A stretch of DNA of 64,000 bases from the NCBI GenBank assembly GCA_003255025.1, contig QANY01007306.1, forward strand, positions 1,908,707-1,972,706, written 5' to 3'. Positions within the stretch are counted from its first letter, which is position 1; the number at the start of each line of letters is the position of its first letter. A program made the position numbers and the translations under genes. The stretch comes from Datisca glomerata (Eukaryota; Streptophyta; Magnoliopsida; Cucurbitales; Datiscaceae). Below the pieces are notes generated by a model. The model was not told where the DNA came from, searched no databases, and saw only the letters and a program-made list of their open reading frames with translations. Below are positions 33,093-47,514 of this stretch, one piece after another.

Positions 33093-33850
33093 TGTTGGGG
33101 GTAATGCCCTCAAACCATGTGCATTGATAGTTTAACAAGCAATTTAATGGAATTATATTTTTTTATAATTGTTCTTTTAAATTACTGTTGAATAATTTAT
33201 ATAATATCTGAAAATTTTATTTCATTAATGAGACTATGATCTTGTATTGGTACGAGAGGATCAAATCATAGATAATGAATAAAATTATTAGCAACATATT
33301 AAAAATGAAATCTTTAATGAATGGTTGCTAGTACGGTTCATTAAACATTATAAATGCGTGTGATCTAGATCCAGATCATCGGTGTGTATAAACATATTAA
33401 TAAAGGTACTTTCTATAATGAGATTATATATGACTAGACCGATGCGAGTTAATATATTTATCAATGTGCCGTTTATCACAAATATTTAATACACATCAAT
33501 TCGATGATCATATGTAGATCAGTCTGAATTCTGAGTAGTCATGAACTCATATGCATGTCTATTGGATCTTTTGATTCACTCGTTAAGGTTTGTTTGTAAA
33601 ACAAGCTAGTGACTTTTATTTTGGAGATTCAGTGTGTGAATGGATGGAAACATGATCTTACAAGATTTGAAATCCAAGCTTTTCTAATGGATCGTATATT
33701 GGTTCCCTTAAGTAATATTTTAGAACTGAATGGTTATTGAGCTTAAATTTATAATAAGATTATAAATTAGTCATTCACTAAGGATCAAGTGGTATTTAGA
33801 GGGGTAAAATGATAATTTTGACCAGCTCTAATTTATGAACCAATAATTGG
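33093..33850 (+). repeat. Copia 3' LTR, truncated
   Basis: Aligns with 25286-26063 of the 5' LTR, including the TTGTATTGGTACGAGAGGAT and AACTCATATGCATGTCTA blocks. The match stops after CCAATAATT. About 1.3 kb of LTR is missing. Confidence 0.85.
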
Positions 33851-34070
33851 AATACAGAGAGAGTATTAAGAGATATGTTGACGATAATCAGGAAGGAGGA
33901 AAAGCATGAGAGGTGCAGGAAGAAGAAGAAGAGCGTCACAAAATCTTCAGATATTATTATTGTTTAAAAAGAGGGGGAGAGAGTACATGATTTAAAGAGA
34001 AAGAGAGTATGCTAATTCCCGAGTAAACTCGGATCTAAATTTCAATGCCTTTAACAAAGGATGAGGCCTC

Positions 34071-34080
34071 CCTTTTATAT
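34071..34080 (-). promoter_or_regulatory. TATA box of the second pararetrovirus fragment
   Basis: The minus strand reads ATATAAAAGG, followed by GAGGCCTCATCC, the TATA-plus-start arrangement of caulimovirid promoters. The hairpin repeats lie upstream on the same strand. Confidence 0.55.
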
Positions 34081-34169
34081 TACAAAAGTAAATAGTTACA
34101 GTAGGAAGACAAATATGGTTACATGTTCTTGATCGTTGGAGTTGTTTATTCTTATCTTCTTTGCTTTTT

Positions 34170-34340
34170 CAGGATGGGAATCTACTTTATTAAAAGTAGA
34201 TTTGTCTTTTTCTGCTTTTAGTCTTGTTCGTTGGATACAGTGGGAATCTACTGTAGGGAAAGTAGGTTTATCTTCTCCTGGTAGTGGGAATCTACTTTAG
34301 AGAAAGTAGATTATGTTGTTCACTATTGATGATAGTGGGC
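34170..34340. repeat. Three hairpin repeats in the pararetrovirus non-coding region
   Basis: The word GTGGGAATCTACT(T/G)TA followed by (A)AAAGTAGATT occurs three times about 60-80 bp apart, and a degenerate fourth (GTGGGCATCTTCTTT) follows. Each is a hairpin with arms AATCTACTTT/AAAGTAGATT. Confidence 0.75.
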
Positions 34341-35607
34341 ATCTTCTTTTTTAAAAAGTTGTTGGCGACACTATTTGCTTTTGTCTGGTAGGAGACAAGA
34401 GTTAGGCCTTTCCTTTTCCTTCCTTGGCATTGTCATTCGAGATTATGCTGGTGAAAGAATCCCAAAGACTGCAATAGTGGGATTGAATGATTCTTCTGGT
34501 GGATCTAGGAGAACAAACGTCATATAACTGCCAGAACAGACTTATGTTAAAATAATCAAATTTTCCTTTGTTGTTGTCGTGTGATAGATCTGGGAGAATA
34601 TACTTCTGTTGGCCATTCTGGGAGTACGGACTTTTGTTTGCATTTTGGGAGAACGAGCTCTTTTTTTTTTAGTTTGTGCCTGCTATCCCCCCTAAATGAG
34701 AAACCAATTTAGGAGCTCATTTTTTGGGATAAATATGGATAATCCTAATATGGATAACGATGGAGAAATGAACTAGATTCTGCTAGTAAAATTAGGTAAA
34801 GGAATTTATTCTGGTGAAAATTTATAGTTAAAAGAATGTCATTTTTACTTTATGCTAGGAGAAGCCTTTATTGTATTGTTTCAGCTGTTAAAATTGCCTG
34901 GCCTCGTTGGCCTTGATTGTACTGATTAAGGAATGCAAGAACACTACTATGATTTCTGTTATACAAGAACACTAAGTACCCGTCGTCACTAGTTGTTTTG
35001 GTAAAAATATATTGGTCTTATTGTAATGAAAATAATTGTTTCTTCATTGATGCGATTGTTGATGCTGTTCAAATAGCAAAAGGTCATCTTTAACAATTGG
35101 GTTAAAAGAAGCCTTTGATGTACTGGTTTTGTAGTATGGTTCAAAGAAAGACATTTCTAGCAAGTTTTGCTAGAAGAAGTCTTGGTAATAAATACTATTT
35201 TTGTTTCAGTAAATATTGTTGTTGGTCATAACCCTGATTGATACTGTTTATGAATACTGTAAGTTGTCACAGGTTAGAAATTCTAGTCTCCTTTGAATTT
35301 TTTAGATCAAAGGTAAATACTGATAAAACACATTGTCATGAAGTAAGAAATACGATTACTTGAATATATGTTGAGCAAAAGAGTAGGCGACTCTAATGAA
35401 GAAATACTGGTTAATAAGAAATACGAGTTAATAAATGTTGTAGAAATTCTGAAGGACCATTGTAAATGGCCAAAATTACCGTAAAGGATATTTAATCCAT
35501 CTTAATCTTATTTTTCAAAGAAGATTGTTGAATGATATGTTTAGTTGTAGGAGATTGAATACAATTTATCTGATGTTCTTCATGCTGGACAAGACCTTTA
35601 ATCTGAT

Positions 35608-36209
35608 CTAACTCTTTAGTTGTGGCTTAGAAATAAACTCAAATACTAGATGCATGTTATTAATAATAGAATGGATACCTGAGATATCGATTGTAGTAAT
35701 AGGCATTATTAAACATAAAAATTGCGTGCCTAAAATAATGCATTGATTCATGTTTTTAAGTATAATAAATGCATTTGGTAGGAAAATATCCTGATTATAG
35801 ATATAAACTTCTTGTAATTTAAATTCTATGCGCATAGTATTTCCACTGGTGCTAGTTAGAGATTGGGTAGTTTTCTGAAAATATTTGGGAGGAATCAATT
35901 CTTCTCGAATACAGTTCATGTCAACGCCACTATCAATAAGGGCGATGATATATTTGATAATAAAATCAGGTTTAATTTTCAAAGTAATTCTGGTGTACCA
36001 TTTCTGGAAAGTATTTTTTTCATTAAACATAAATACTGAGTTTTGTCTGGTTGGGTAGAACATTCAGGTGTTTCTACAAGTGTTTTTCCTTTAGCAGATA
36101 ATTGTTGTTTAATATTTAGTAATTCTTGAAATATGATTCGGTTAGCAGTTTGCAACTGTGTTATGTCAGTTTGGTGAACAGTTTGTAATTGTTTTATTTC
36201 AGTTTTCAA
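35608..36209 (-). pseudogene. Pararetrovirus linker and aspartic protease
   Basis: The linker frame (36209-35979) has a Gln/Thr-rich coiled stretch. It overlaps the 151-codon protease frame (36063-35608). The protease motif ALIDSGVDMNCI keeps an intact Asp-Ser-Gly (35926-35934), unlike the two proteases in the first cluster. A later IILKNMNQCIILG block matches the second conserved strand of the family. The protease domain itself is uninterrupted, but its polyprotein context is lost. Confidence 0.7.
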
Positions 36210-36992
36210 ATTTGTACTTCTATTTTTAAATCGTAAATAGTAACTGGTTTTTTCATAAGAGGCGTATTTTACAGACGTTTCATGACCTCTCTCATAGTAT
36301 AAATTTCTGTATTTGGTTTGAAAAAGATATTTTCTGTAGTACGCTTATCTTCTATAGTACTCTTATAACAGTTTTCCAAAATTTTTGATTTGATTTATGG
36401 ATTAGTTATCTGGTCAGCAAGGTTAAGCATGGCTTGTTGGGTATCAGTTAAGACATTAAGACTAGGTTCTGGAGAGTCAGAGGAGGATCCAGAAGAATCG
36501 GTTTCTTCATTATCTGAACTAGATTGGGAAGTGGTATCTTTATTTAAAAGACAATTTAAAGTTTTTCGTTTTAGCTTCGATTTGCATCTATTAGCGTAAT
36601 GTCCTGTTATTCCACATTTATAACATTTAATTTGAGATTTATCCTTGTGAGGATAAGAGGTCTTTTTACTGGTTAACTGATTTTCTACTATTTGGAGAAA
36701 AAGATTGATATAATTATTATGTTTGGTTAAAAGTAAAATCTCTTTATCCTGAATTGATTCTTGTTGAATGTGGTTTTTCTGATAGTTCGACATAAGGATG
36801 GATGACTAACGGTTTAGGATTATCGTTCTTATCGTCCTCTGGAGGAAGCTTTAAGGATAAAGGTGGAGGATGTATATGTTGACTCCTAGAAATTATCCAA
36901 CTTCTTTGGATTCCTGATAATATATGTAAATGATTTTTATCATGAATGTACAGATTACATGAAGATATTGAATATATGTCCTGCACATTCAC
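36210..36992 (-). pseudogene. Pararetrovirus coat-protein C-terminal part with zinc knuckle
   Basis: The 132-codon frame (36793-36395) contains an intact CCHC knuckle, CYKCGITGHYANRC, at about residues 57-70, preceded by basic residues. It is followed by a Ser/Asp/Glu-rich acidic tail. A second frame upstream (36992-36744) is Pro/His-rich. The order coat protein, knuckle, acidic tail, protease is that of caulimovirids. Frames are separated by shifts. Confidence 0.65.
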
Positions 36993-37110
36993 TTTTTAAT
37001 GCGTGTTAATTATTGATTCCTGTTAACTTATGCAATTGGTATATATATCAATTACATAGGAAGATATTTGCATGAAGATATTTGCATGAAGATATTGAAT
37101 ATATGCTATC
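36957..37110. repeat. Short repeats GCATGAAGATATT
   Basis: GCATGAAGATATT occurs three times in tandem at 37070-37105. A longer form, ATGAAGATATTGAATATATG, is shared with 36959-36978, about 130 bp upstream. Confidence 0.75.
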
Positions 37111-37220
37111 ATTGATTATCTAACAAACTATAATGTAATAAACAAACCACTCTCAAACTAACTAATAATTTAAACTCCAAAAACTATGAGGAACGCGGCG
37201 TTTAATGTCGAATGCGAACG

Positions 37221-37230
37221 GATAAAAAGG
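37221..37230 (+). promoter_or_regulatory. Candidate TATA-like element upstream of the crotonase gene
   Basis: GATAAAAAGG lies 80-89 bp before the ATG, followed by a CT-rich leader (CGCTCGGTCTCTGGCTCTCTC), a usual plant core-promoter layout. It is weak by sequence alone. Confidence 0.3.
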
Positions 37231-37309
37231 CAATCCCCACACGCTTGCTCGCTCGGTCTCTGGCTCTCTCTTTGACTCACTCTTCTGCTTGTTAGTCTAA
37301 AGCAAAGAA

Positions 37310-41311
<4,002 letters not shown>

Positions 41312-42430
41312 AAAAACTTCCATATTATCTCTGTTTCCTCTTCACTGGTCCATTTAGGCACAATATTGCTCAATCTTACCATTATTAGGAAAACTGCATA
41401 GTACAAAACAGATTCTCAAGTTGTACATAATTGTAACACATAATAATTTGAAAGATCTGTCGTGCATAGAAGCCTTTGTCAAATCCCAGCTGGTAATTTG
41501 TGAAGTTATGAACTCTAAGTTCATCTAGTATATATATACTGTGTCTGTGTTGGGTTATTCCACACGTATTGGGTGAGTCCGACTGATTGTCTTCACAGTA
41601 ATTGTTTGCACTTGATGGGGATTGAACAGATAATCTAATGTTGTGAATACGTAGATAGTGTAAGTTGAATTACTATTTGTTTTCAGATACAATGTTAATC
41701 AATACCTATTTTCTATCTTTTTGGCTACTGGTCAATTCTCCAATCTCCATCCATGGACATTGGTATAGAATGGGTCTTGAAACATGAACAAGAAATGTAG
41801 GGGAAAAAGGAGGTTTTTTTTTTTTACTTTTTAAAGCCAAATGTTTCCGATATTTGATATTTATGTCCCTTTTAGTCGAAAAATGAAGGAAAACAGAAGA
41901 AGAGAATATTCTGATATGGTGTTTTCAAAAGAGCTCGACAAAAAACTAGGGCAAAAGTACAAGGAATATTACACTTTATTACCAGGTATCTTTAACTAAG
42001 AGAAGTTAATAAATTTTCTTTTTTTTAATAAAAGACGACGTGGCAAATGATTATTTGTTGTACAGAGTATTGAGACAGATAAGTGGGTCAAAGGGTCCAA
42101 ATCCTGGCTTTTGTAGCTTTATGCATTTGGTTGAAAAAGCCATATGAGTTATTTTAATCAAAGTTTTAGTTTATAATTCATAAGGAAATTAATAAACTAA
42201 TAGTGTTTACGAATGAGCAAATCCTTTCAACTACTAGTTTGTCCAATGCTAAAATACAAATAAGCTATTTTAGTAATGGCTCCAAACATAAAGATGGTGT
42301 TATTTTAAATTCAAGGCCATTCCTAGTTCAATAAAGTTGAAAGATGAAGTGATTCATATGGTAGCATGGTGTATACAAAATTCTTTTTTACATTGGAAAG
42401 TTCGCCTACAATTTTTATGAAGGAAAGAAA
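41312..42430. other. 3' flank of the crotonase gene, no further gene seen
   Basis: Probably contains the 3' UTR; several AATAA-like words are present but none stands out. A short TATATATA run is at 41530. No coding frame. Confidence 0.4.
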
Positions 42431-42784
42431 TTAAGGGCATAAGTGATCTCTCAGAACAATGTCGTTTTCTTAAAAAATAAGCAATATTCGAAAACTTGTT
42501 TGCTAATAGTATTGAAGAATTGTTTTACTATAAAATTTAAAATTTTTTTTTTGTTAAATGTACTTGGGGCTTTAAGCTTATTTTGGTTCTTAATTTAATT
42601 CATGTAAATCTTTTTTCAATCCAGTTCTTGAATATTTATGCAAACAAGTCATTTTAATAAGGCCATGTTTACCATATGCCTATCTAATTTTTCAAACAGT
42701 GACTGTTCACACTAAAAATTAAGGCCATGTTTGGAGGGGTTTCATTCTTTTTTGTCAAGATTACATTATAAATTATATGAAAAA

Positions 42785-42862
42785 TGAGAAAATATGACTC
42801 AAACATACGACTTCTAGAATATGGGTATGAGGGTTTAACCAACTACGCCAACCCAACTTGTC
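42785..42862 (-). mobile_element. SINE-like tRNA-derived fragment
   Basis: The minus strand has TGGCGTAGTTGG, an exact fit to the RNA polymerase III A box (TRGCNNAGNNGG). About 35 bp later comes ATGTTTGAGTCAT, a degenerate B box. No tRNA cloverleaf can be closed. Confidence 0.5.
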
Positions 42863-43124
42863 GGAGATGTTTCATTCTTGATTTTCTACTTTTGAAACAA
42901 AAAATTATCCCAAACAAGGTTACCATATGCGTATCTAATTTTTCAATTTCTTTTTTTTTTTCAAAAAATTGAATTCAAATCTTACCTTATTTTAAAGACA
43001 GTGTTACAAAATTCAGAGAAAATTTACATTAGATCAACTCTTAAATATTATTACTGAACACGTTTCTAGATATTGAGTTTCTTTTGAACAACAACATTAT
43101 TTCTCCTCTTTTTAAATGAGTAAG

Positions 43125-43290
43125 AGGAGGAGTTGACCCCAAACTTGACGGGGAACATTATGCCCATTTGCACCGCCCCAATGGGATAAGACGTAGATAT
43201 AACACTTCTAGAAATGCCAGTGATGGGATTTGAACCCTTAACCTGAAATTCAAGCCCCTTAATACCTTATCCCCTTTGGGGCATTTCTTC
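43125..43290 (-). mobile_element. SINE-like tRNA-derived element
   Basis: The minus strand begins with a GCCCCAAAGGGGATAAGG hairpin region, then GGTTCAAATCCCATC (B box), and then unrelated sequence to a C/T-rich end near 43125. A tRNA-like promoter followed by a non-tRNA body is the SINE arrangement. The family is not named. Confidence 0.5.
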
Positions 43291-43680
43291 TCTTATTTTG
43301 ACTCTTTGAAAAATCAGTTACAATCACCAATCACATGAGCCCATATTTGTTTTTTAGTATTTTTTACTAAAAATACTTTTATACGTTGAAATAACTTTAT
43401 TTTAATTAAAACTTATTTCATATTCATCTTTGTATTTAGCACTTGAGTAAATGTTTATTTATGTTTTAAAACATCGTGTTTTCTTGTAGAAGTATTTATA
43501 ACTATCACAATATTATTTAAACAATAATATTTGTAGAATATGTATTATTTAAAATACTGCATTTAATACATTTAAGTGCACCTTCAACCATGGTAAAATA
43601 CGTGGTAAACTTAACTTTTAATATTTTCCCACGTTTATTTCAAGTATTCTAATTTAACTATTAGCAAACAAGTTTTCGAA

Positions 43681-43926
43681 TAGGACTGAGAAAACCAGCT
43701 GCTAATCAAACAATTCTCCAAGACTATTAGCAAACAAGTTTGTTGAACTATTAGCAAACAAGTTTTCGCAAACAAATTTTCGAATATTGCTTATTTTTTA
43801 AGAAAACGACATTGTTCTGAGTGATCACTTATGCCCTTATCTTCTCCTAGCCAAAATGCAACATTGATCGATAACATCTAGCTCAGCTTCAATAGGACTG
43901 AGAAAACCAGCTGCTAATCAAACAAT
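43681..43926. repeat. Direct repeat of 35 bp flanking the right terminal inverted repeat
   Basis: AATAGGACTGAGAAAACC followed by AGCTGCTAATCAAACAAT occurs at 43681-43716 and again at 43892-43926, where it belongs to the LINE remnant. The right arm of the 1.4-kb element lies between or across them. Confidence 0.8.
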
Positions 43927-44690
43927 CTAATAAACTGTGGAGATTGAGCTCAGAACAAAACCAAAGGCACCTACTCCAGTGACAACCAAATATAAGATGC
44001 TCGATGGTCTCAGGATGAGAGTTACATAAGGGGCATATATTTAATAGAATTAAACGTCTTTTAAACAGGTTTGTTCTTGTGGGAAGCATGCTTTGAATTG
44101 CCCTCCGCATAAAATACTTCACCTTAGCTTGCATCTTAAGGTTCTAAAAGAGTTTCCAGAACTCAGGAAAAACAGAAGAGGAGCAGCAGCTAAGATTCTT
44201 AGTAATGTCATGATAACATGACTTTACTGAGAAAATCCAATTTCTATTAAGAGGCCAAATCATAGAGTCACCTATATCAACAGAAGGGAGATATACCTGA
44301 TAAATGCTCCTGCTTTTCCATTTAAGAAACAACTGCTCAATCTTTGATCTATTTTAGGTCCCACAGCTGGAAATAATATCAGAAACCAAATTAGCATCAA
44401 AGCAGGCAAAATCTGAGAGATTGTTAAAACCTCGAAGCCAATGATCTTGCCAGATATTGACAGAATTACCATTCCCTATTCTCCAAAATAGCCTTTTTCC
44501 TCAACTCCTCCTTACCCATCCAAATATTCTTCCAAGCTCAGGAGCTAACTTTAGGATAAGGGACTTCCCGAAAGCTAGAAGAAGGAAAGTAAATACTCTT
44601 TAAAACCTTAGCACAAAAACTTTCAGGATTCTGAAGAAGTCACCACGCCTGCTTAGCTAAGAAGGTCAAATTGAAAGCCTATAGTTTATA
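43889..44690 (-). mobile_element. LINE (L1-type) remnant
   Basis: On the minus strand the order is LAKQAW (about 44660), SFREVPYPK, KIIGFEVLTISQILP and DSMIWPLNRNWIFSVKSCYH. It ends with the zf-RVT block SMLPTRTNLFKRRLILLNICPLCNSHPETIEHLIFGC, all characteristic of the region after reverse transcriptase in plant L1 elements. It is cut into several frames. Confidence 0.8.
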
Positions 44691-44694
44691 TCAA

Positions 44695-45499
44695 GTTTTA
44701 ATGTATTCATTATAGTTAAAAAAACTTAATTTCATTATCAACATTTACACATTGTTTCCATGTAGCCATACCGCCAGTCACCGCTTAATATTTTTAACAT
44801 GTTTATTGGCATAACCGGTTATTTACACATGTGTCATGTTACAAAATATGTTAAAATTATTTTTGGTGACTAACAAAATGATTATATGAAAATAATGTAT
44901 AAACGTTGATGATGAAATTAAATTTTTTAATTATAATGGTTACACTGAGACTTGATGTAAACTATAGTGGATAAGTATGTAATTTTCTCAAAAAAAGTAC
45001 ATTGTAAGTAAAAACATATTTTGTCTTTTGGTGTAATAAAAGAAAAATAGTAAATTTAATTTTATTAGTATCGTTGATAAAATAATTAATCTATTAGTGT
45101 GTATCCATAATAATTTAATTATTTTCATATCTTTATACAATTTCTCCAACAACTTTTTCAATAACTTTACTTACTTTAATTTATACCAAACATATTAATC
45201 TCAAAATTTTACTAATATTTTAATTTAATCATGAATTACCAAATTAATTACCTTAAAATATTATTATCTAAACTTAAATTTATCCGTGAACTTATCTTTT
45301 CTAATATTCTTATTTAATTCATACGGCTTAAACTTACACTAGAAGCAAACAAGAAACACCCATCGGCAACTCCAAAATCATCAGGGGCCATGAGCTTATT
45401 ATTGATGGCGATATTTTAACTTGGGCAACAAGAAAGTCAACCAAGTGACGAGCGTACAGAAAAGAAGCTTCGTTCTAGCAATGGAAGAAGCCCCCTCCT

Positions 45500-45500
<1 letters not shown>
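44695..45500. other. Upstream intergenic region of the ERF gene
   Basis: AT-rich, no ORF of interest. AAAGTCAACC at 45433-45442 is a W box (TTGAC on the minus strand), about 205 bp before the ERF ATG. Confidence 0.4.
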
Positions 45501-45502
<2 letters not shown>

Positions 45503-45530
<28 letters not shown>

Positions 45531-45546
45531 NTATATATATATATAG
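45503..45546. repeat. (CT)n(TA)n microsatellite with an ambiguous base
   Basis: CT repeats at 45503-45530, an N at 45531, then TA repeats. It sits about 100 bp upstream of the ERF ATG. The TATATATATA half may double as the TATA element. The N shows that the assembly could not settle the repeat length or junction. Confidence 0.95.
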
Positions 45547-45647
45547 AGGTATCCACTCTCTCTTTCATTCATATTTGAAATTTCAACTCCTCCTCCATTT
45601 CCTTCTTCGTTTTCTGTTTCGCTTTACCGCTTCTGAAACTTTGAGAT

Positions 45648-46628
45648 ATGACTAACGTCCACGAGCTTTCTGCTCTGCAGCTTATCAAACAAGATCTTCT
45701 TGGCGAATTTTCTCCTTTGAAGATGAAGAGCTCTTCTGTTGAAGTTAACGATGACGTTTTTAGCTCTCTTTCCGATTCTCTGTGCTCTGCAACTTCCAGT
45801 TCTGAATCTCTCAACACTGACTCCGACTACTTACACTCTCGAGAGTTCTTAGATTTCTCTTCCGATCCTATCTCTTTTAAACTAACACCAAGCGATTTCT
45901 CCGATTTCATTGGCCTTACGACGCCGAAACCTCTCGACTCAATTTCTCCGGCTTGTAGTAATTTATTCGAATTCGAATTGAGGTCTCAAAGTTCTTTAGA
46001 ATTCGGATCCACATCCCAAAATTCCAACCAGGTCGCTCCGAAATCTTTAGCTACGAGTTCCAAGTCGAATCGTAAGCCGGCTTTGAAAATCTCGCTACCT
46101 AACAAAACAGAGTGGATACAGTTCTCGAGCTCTAATCAGAAACAGCATCCGGCAGTGGAGGAGAGAAAACACTACCGAGGAGTCCGGCGAAGGCCGTGGG
46201 GCAAGTACGCAGCGGAGATACGTGACCCGAATCGTCGCGGATCCCGCGTTTGGCTCGGGACATTTGACACGGCTATTGAAGCGGCTAAAGCCTACGACCG
46301 AGCCGCCTTCAAGCTTCGCGGCTCCAAAGCCATTGTCAATTTCCCTCTAGAAGCGGGAAAGACAGATTCGGACGAGACCGTCGTTAGAAAACGGTGCAGA
46401 GAGGACGAAAATGAGCTAGTGAAGGAGGAGGCCGAGGCCTCAGTGAAGAAAGAGAGGACCGAGGATTTAAACGAGACCGTCAATTTTCTGAAGGATATAC
46501 CATTAACGCCGTCATGTTGGTTACCGGTTTGGGATAGTGATGTGAACGTTCTGAAGGGGATTTTTAACGTTCCACCATTATCACCGTTATCTCCGCCGTT
46601 TGGTTATCCACAGCTTATGGTAGTGTGA
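45648..46628 (+). CDS. AP2/ERF transcription factor, group IX (ERF5/ERF6-like)
   Basis: Intronless 326-aa nuclear DNA-binding protein expected to bind GCC-box promoters of defence and ethylene-response genes. N-terminal block [13 protein letters not shown] (residues 12-24) matches the activation motif at the start of group IX ERFs. Residues about 27-170 are Ser-rich and disordered. The AP2 domain is at about 175-233 with [23 protein letters not shown] and [11 protein letters not shown]; the Ala/Asp of AAEIRD are diagnostic of ERF rather than DREB. An Arg/Lys-rich stretch near 248-270 may be a nuclear signal. The C-terminus has PLTPSCW (285-291), [13 protein letters not shown] (304-316) and QLMVV; such Ser-Pro sites are putative MAP-kinase targets in this group. 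The start is the first ATG after a CT-rich leader. Coding DNA is more GC-rich than its surroundings. Confidence 0.93.
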   Translation: MTNVHELSALQLIKQDLLGEFSPLKMKSSSVEVNDDVFSSLSDSLCSATSSSESLNTDSDYLHSREFLDFSSDPISFKLTPSDFSDFIGLTTPKPLDSISPACSNLFEFELRSQSSLEFGSTSQNSNQVAPKSLATSSKSNRKPALKISLPNKTEWIQFSSSNQKQHPAVEERKHYRGVRRRPWGKYAAEIRDPNRRGSRVWLGTFDTAIEAAKAYDRAAFKLRGSKAIVNFPLEAGKTDSDETVVRKRCREDENELVKEEAEASVKKERTEDLNETVNFLKDIPLTPSCWLPVWDSDVNVLKGIFNVPPLSPLSPPFGYPQLMVV

Positions 46629-47338
46629 AGAAAAGGTTGTTGAAATTATTGCGTCGCAGTCTTTATTTATTTGTTTTTACTTAAAAATACATTTGATCAA
46701 ATTATGTAAAGATATGGCTAAAATGTAATAACATGTTGCACTTATGGTTATAATTAAGATAATTGTTGCACAAAATATGCTAGTTTTGAAGCCTTTCAAA
46801 TGGAAAAGAAACACTTAATTCCTGAATGAAACTAAATGATAATCTGTTAGGTACTTTAGTTTTAATATATCAATAACTCATTGAAAGATGTCAAACGAGT
46901 TAAAAATGAAAAGCTTATAAATCTTTATCGTAAAGAGAAAGACAAACTAATGAACTTTTGTGCAATAATGGTCTTACTAGCAAAATATTTCAAAGAGTAG
47001 AGACTAAACTAACTAAATATTTTGAAGGGAATGTGATTGTAAAATAGTCATGAATGGATAATGGAGCTTGAATAATTATTTCAATGGTGTTTGTAAATTT
47101 GAACTTATGTTTATTTTCATATTTATAAACTTTGAAATGTCTCGAGGCCAACAAACTATAATTGAATGATAATCACATTTATCTTCGGAGAAATATGTGA
47201 TAAGTTCGAGTATCGTTTTCTGCAATTCTGCAAAAGAATATAGAGATAAAAGTTTCATAATTTATCACTAGTCTCATGCAAATTGATGTTCTTTTGCATA
47301 ATGAGTTCCCATTACAATTTATGAGTTTTTAGTTTAAA
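46629..47338. other. 3' flank of the ERF gene
   Basis: Likely 3' UTR at 46629-46760 (TTATTTATTTG and AATGTAATAAC words). No further gene. Confidence 0.4.
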
Positions 47339-47514
47339 TAATTCTAGAGTAATCAAGTAATTGACTAAGTTTTAAGTGATCAAGAAATGTGTAATACATT
47401 TATAGGTTAGTATTTTAGAATATTTTAACAAGTGTGAAAATAATAACATATAAATGATCAACACATTATTTACTCACTTAAAATTTAATTAATTATTTGA
47501 TCGACGTAGAATTA
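47339..47514. mobile_element. MITE-like hairpin element, copy 2
   Basis: Same ends (TAATTCTA...TAGAATTA) and same arms as 18951-19124, with a longer, less paired centre. 176 bp against 174 bp. Confidence 0.8.

Larger units (their letters stand above)
25286..33850 (+). mobile_element. Degenerate Ty1/copia LTR retrotransposon
   Basis: A complete 5' LTR, tRNA-Met primer site, gag, protease, integrase, reverse transcriptase and RNase H in copia order (integrase before reverse transcriptase), a purine tract, and the first 758 bp of the 3' LTR. Integrase before RT separates it from gypsy. All frames have stops; the RT box is altered. The 3' LTR breaks off at about 33850, where a pararetrovirus fragment begins, so no target duplication can be read. 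The gag and integrase words suggest one of the large plant copia lineages; I do not assign which. Confidence 0.9.
33851..36992 (-). mobile_element. Second endogenous pararetrovirus fragment (different lineage)
   Basis: The minus strand reads coat-protein-like frame, zinc knuckle, linker, protease, about 1.2 kb of unrecognised sequence, hairpin repeats and a TATA promoter near 34080. The protease and knuckle are of caulimovirid type but differ clearly from copies A-C. No reverse transcriptase or RNase H words are found between protease and promoter, so the fragment is internally deleted. Its left edge coincides with the break in the copia 3' LTR. Confidence 0.7.
42431..43845. mobile_element. 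1.4-kb element with about 100-bp terminal inverted repeats
   Basis: The left arm (about 42431-42533) and right arm (about 43708-43845) are inverted complements. Both outer ends read TAAGGGCATAAGTGATC on their own strand, followed by CTCAGAACAATGTCG and TTAAAAAATAAGCAATATTCG. The right arm has an inserted repetition of GCAAACAAG words. No transposase frame lies inside; two SINE-like sequences do. Likely a non-autonomous DNA transposon or foldback element. Target duplication not clear. Confidence 0.7.
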
